Source of the DNA: Acinetobacter sp. UBA801
GTDB taxonomy: Bacteria; Pseudomonadota; Gammaproteobacteria; Pseudomonadales; Moraxellaceae
DNA length: 64,000 nt
NCBI GenBank assembly: GCA_002296655.1
Contig: DBIN01000047.1
Location: 53,021 to 117,020 of the forward strand
Reading direction: 5' to 3'
How positions within the stretch are numbered: position 1 is the first letter of the stretch; each line of letters starts with the position of its first letter. The position numbers were made by a program, and so were the translations under genes. Positions 63,609-64,000 of this stretch are shown here, one piece after another. Below the pieces are notes generated by a model. The model ran no database searches. It was given only the letters and a program-made list of their open reading frames with translations, and was not told where the DNA came from.

Positions 63609-64000
63609 TTATTTATAGATTTTCTGTGGCAGCAGATGATTCTTATCGAGAATAAATTCATCAATAAAGTTCTTGATAATTGGTTTAAATAATTTCTTCT
63701 GCCAACGATATACATTTTCAAAGATCCGCTCAAACTGGTTCTTTTGTATCTCAACATAGGCCATCAAGGCTGAGAAAATATGATTCAAAATCAGCTTGGA
63801 TCGTCTTACTTGAAACTTTTCAATATGACAAACCTGTTTAATCACTCGGTGATATTGTTCTATTTTCCAATGACTTGAATGTAATTCATGAAAACCATCA
63901 AAGGACAATAAATCATCTTCATCTTGATGCACAATATAAAACCTCTGCTGTTCTTTTAACTGAGTCTTAAATAATTGTACAAAGCCAAAATCTTTGAGCA
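63609..64000 (-). CDS. Transposase, C-terminal part (runs off the right edge)
   Basis: The minus-strand frame is open from the edge (KDFGFVQLFKTQLKEQQRFY) through HELHSSHWKIEQYHRVIKQV to a stop at 63609, about 130 residues. The segment WKIEQYHRVIKQ holds the third acidic residue of a DDE transposase, followed by QVRRSKLILNHIFSALMAYV. I would place it in the IS701-like group, though the family is not certain. The likely element end is near 63593 (TAGGACTTACGCAC). The N-terminal part lies outside the window. Confidence 0.82.
   Translation of the reverse strand, partial: LKDFGFVQLFKTQLKEQQRFYIVHQDEDDLLSFDGFHELHSSHWKIEQYHRVIKQVCHIEKFQVRRSKLILNHIFSALMAYVEIQKNQFERIFENVYRWQKKLFKPIIKNFIDEFILDKNHLLPQKIYK

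Overview
The window is about 64 kb of a gammaproteobacterial chromosome that I assign to Acinetobacter. The evidence is the low-GC gene style, the gene neighbourhoods (ompR-envZ, scattered his genes, tRNA-Ser next to kup, ribB-ribH-nusB-thiL-pgpA-glmU-glmS), a porin of the Acinetobacter type, and several fragments of insertion sequences common in that genus. I do not assign a species.

The left part (1-17250) is core housekeeping DNA: the 5' part of tex, ompR-envZ, a succinate:acetate-type CoA-transferase, two tRNA-Phe genes, hisB-hisH, hisA and hisF in separate transcription units, a homoserine kinase, small membrane proteins and a LuxR-type response regulator. Between hisF and the response regulator lies a decayed stretch holding a frameshifted IS4-like transposase piece and the middle of a type I secretion adaptor gene.

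The middle (about 17741-40968) is a 23-kb integrated element. It is bounded by a copy of the 3' end of tRNA-Ser(GGA) on the left and by the complete tRNA gene plus a P4-type tyrosine integrase on the right, with matching ATACCAAC repeats inside both ends. From left to right it carries an AAA ATPase/subtilisin pair resembling the anti-phage system IetAS, a small helix-turn-helix protein, three large genes resembling podovirus ejection (internal virion) proteins, two small exported proteins, a three-gene operon of unknown type ending in a probable PD-(D/E)XK nuclease, and a leftward replication and control module (DnaB-like helicase, O-like initiator with internal iteron-like repeats, KilA-N/ANT protein, AlpA-like regulator). 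I see no capsid, portal, terminase or tail genes, so it is either a decayed prophage or a phage-satellite-like element that kept ejection proteins. Just outside its left end is the start of a second, broken integrase with its own variant repeats, the relic of an earlier element at the same tRNA.

The right part (41000-64000) is again core: kup, a secreted or membrane-anchored DNA/RNA nuclease, the riboflavin to glmS cluster, tRNA-Gly, acs, a MscS channel, rsmE, waaA, an old-yellow-enzyme reductase with its ArsR-type regulator, prfB with the classical programmed frameshift, and a porin. It is interrupted by an IS3 fragment abutting the C-terminal end of a type I secretion adaptor, an IS5-family fragment, and another transposase running off the right edge.

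The best candidates for an undescribed system are the three-gene nuclease operon (31756-34031) and the element as a whole: ejection proteins without a capsid, and a CCC-N6-GGG repeat family shared between the O-like gene and a non-coding region 15 kb away.
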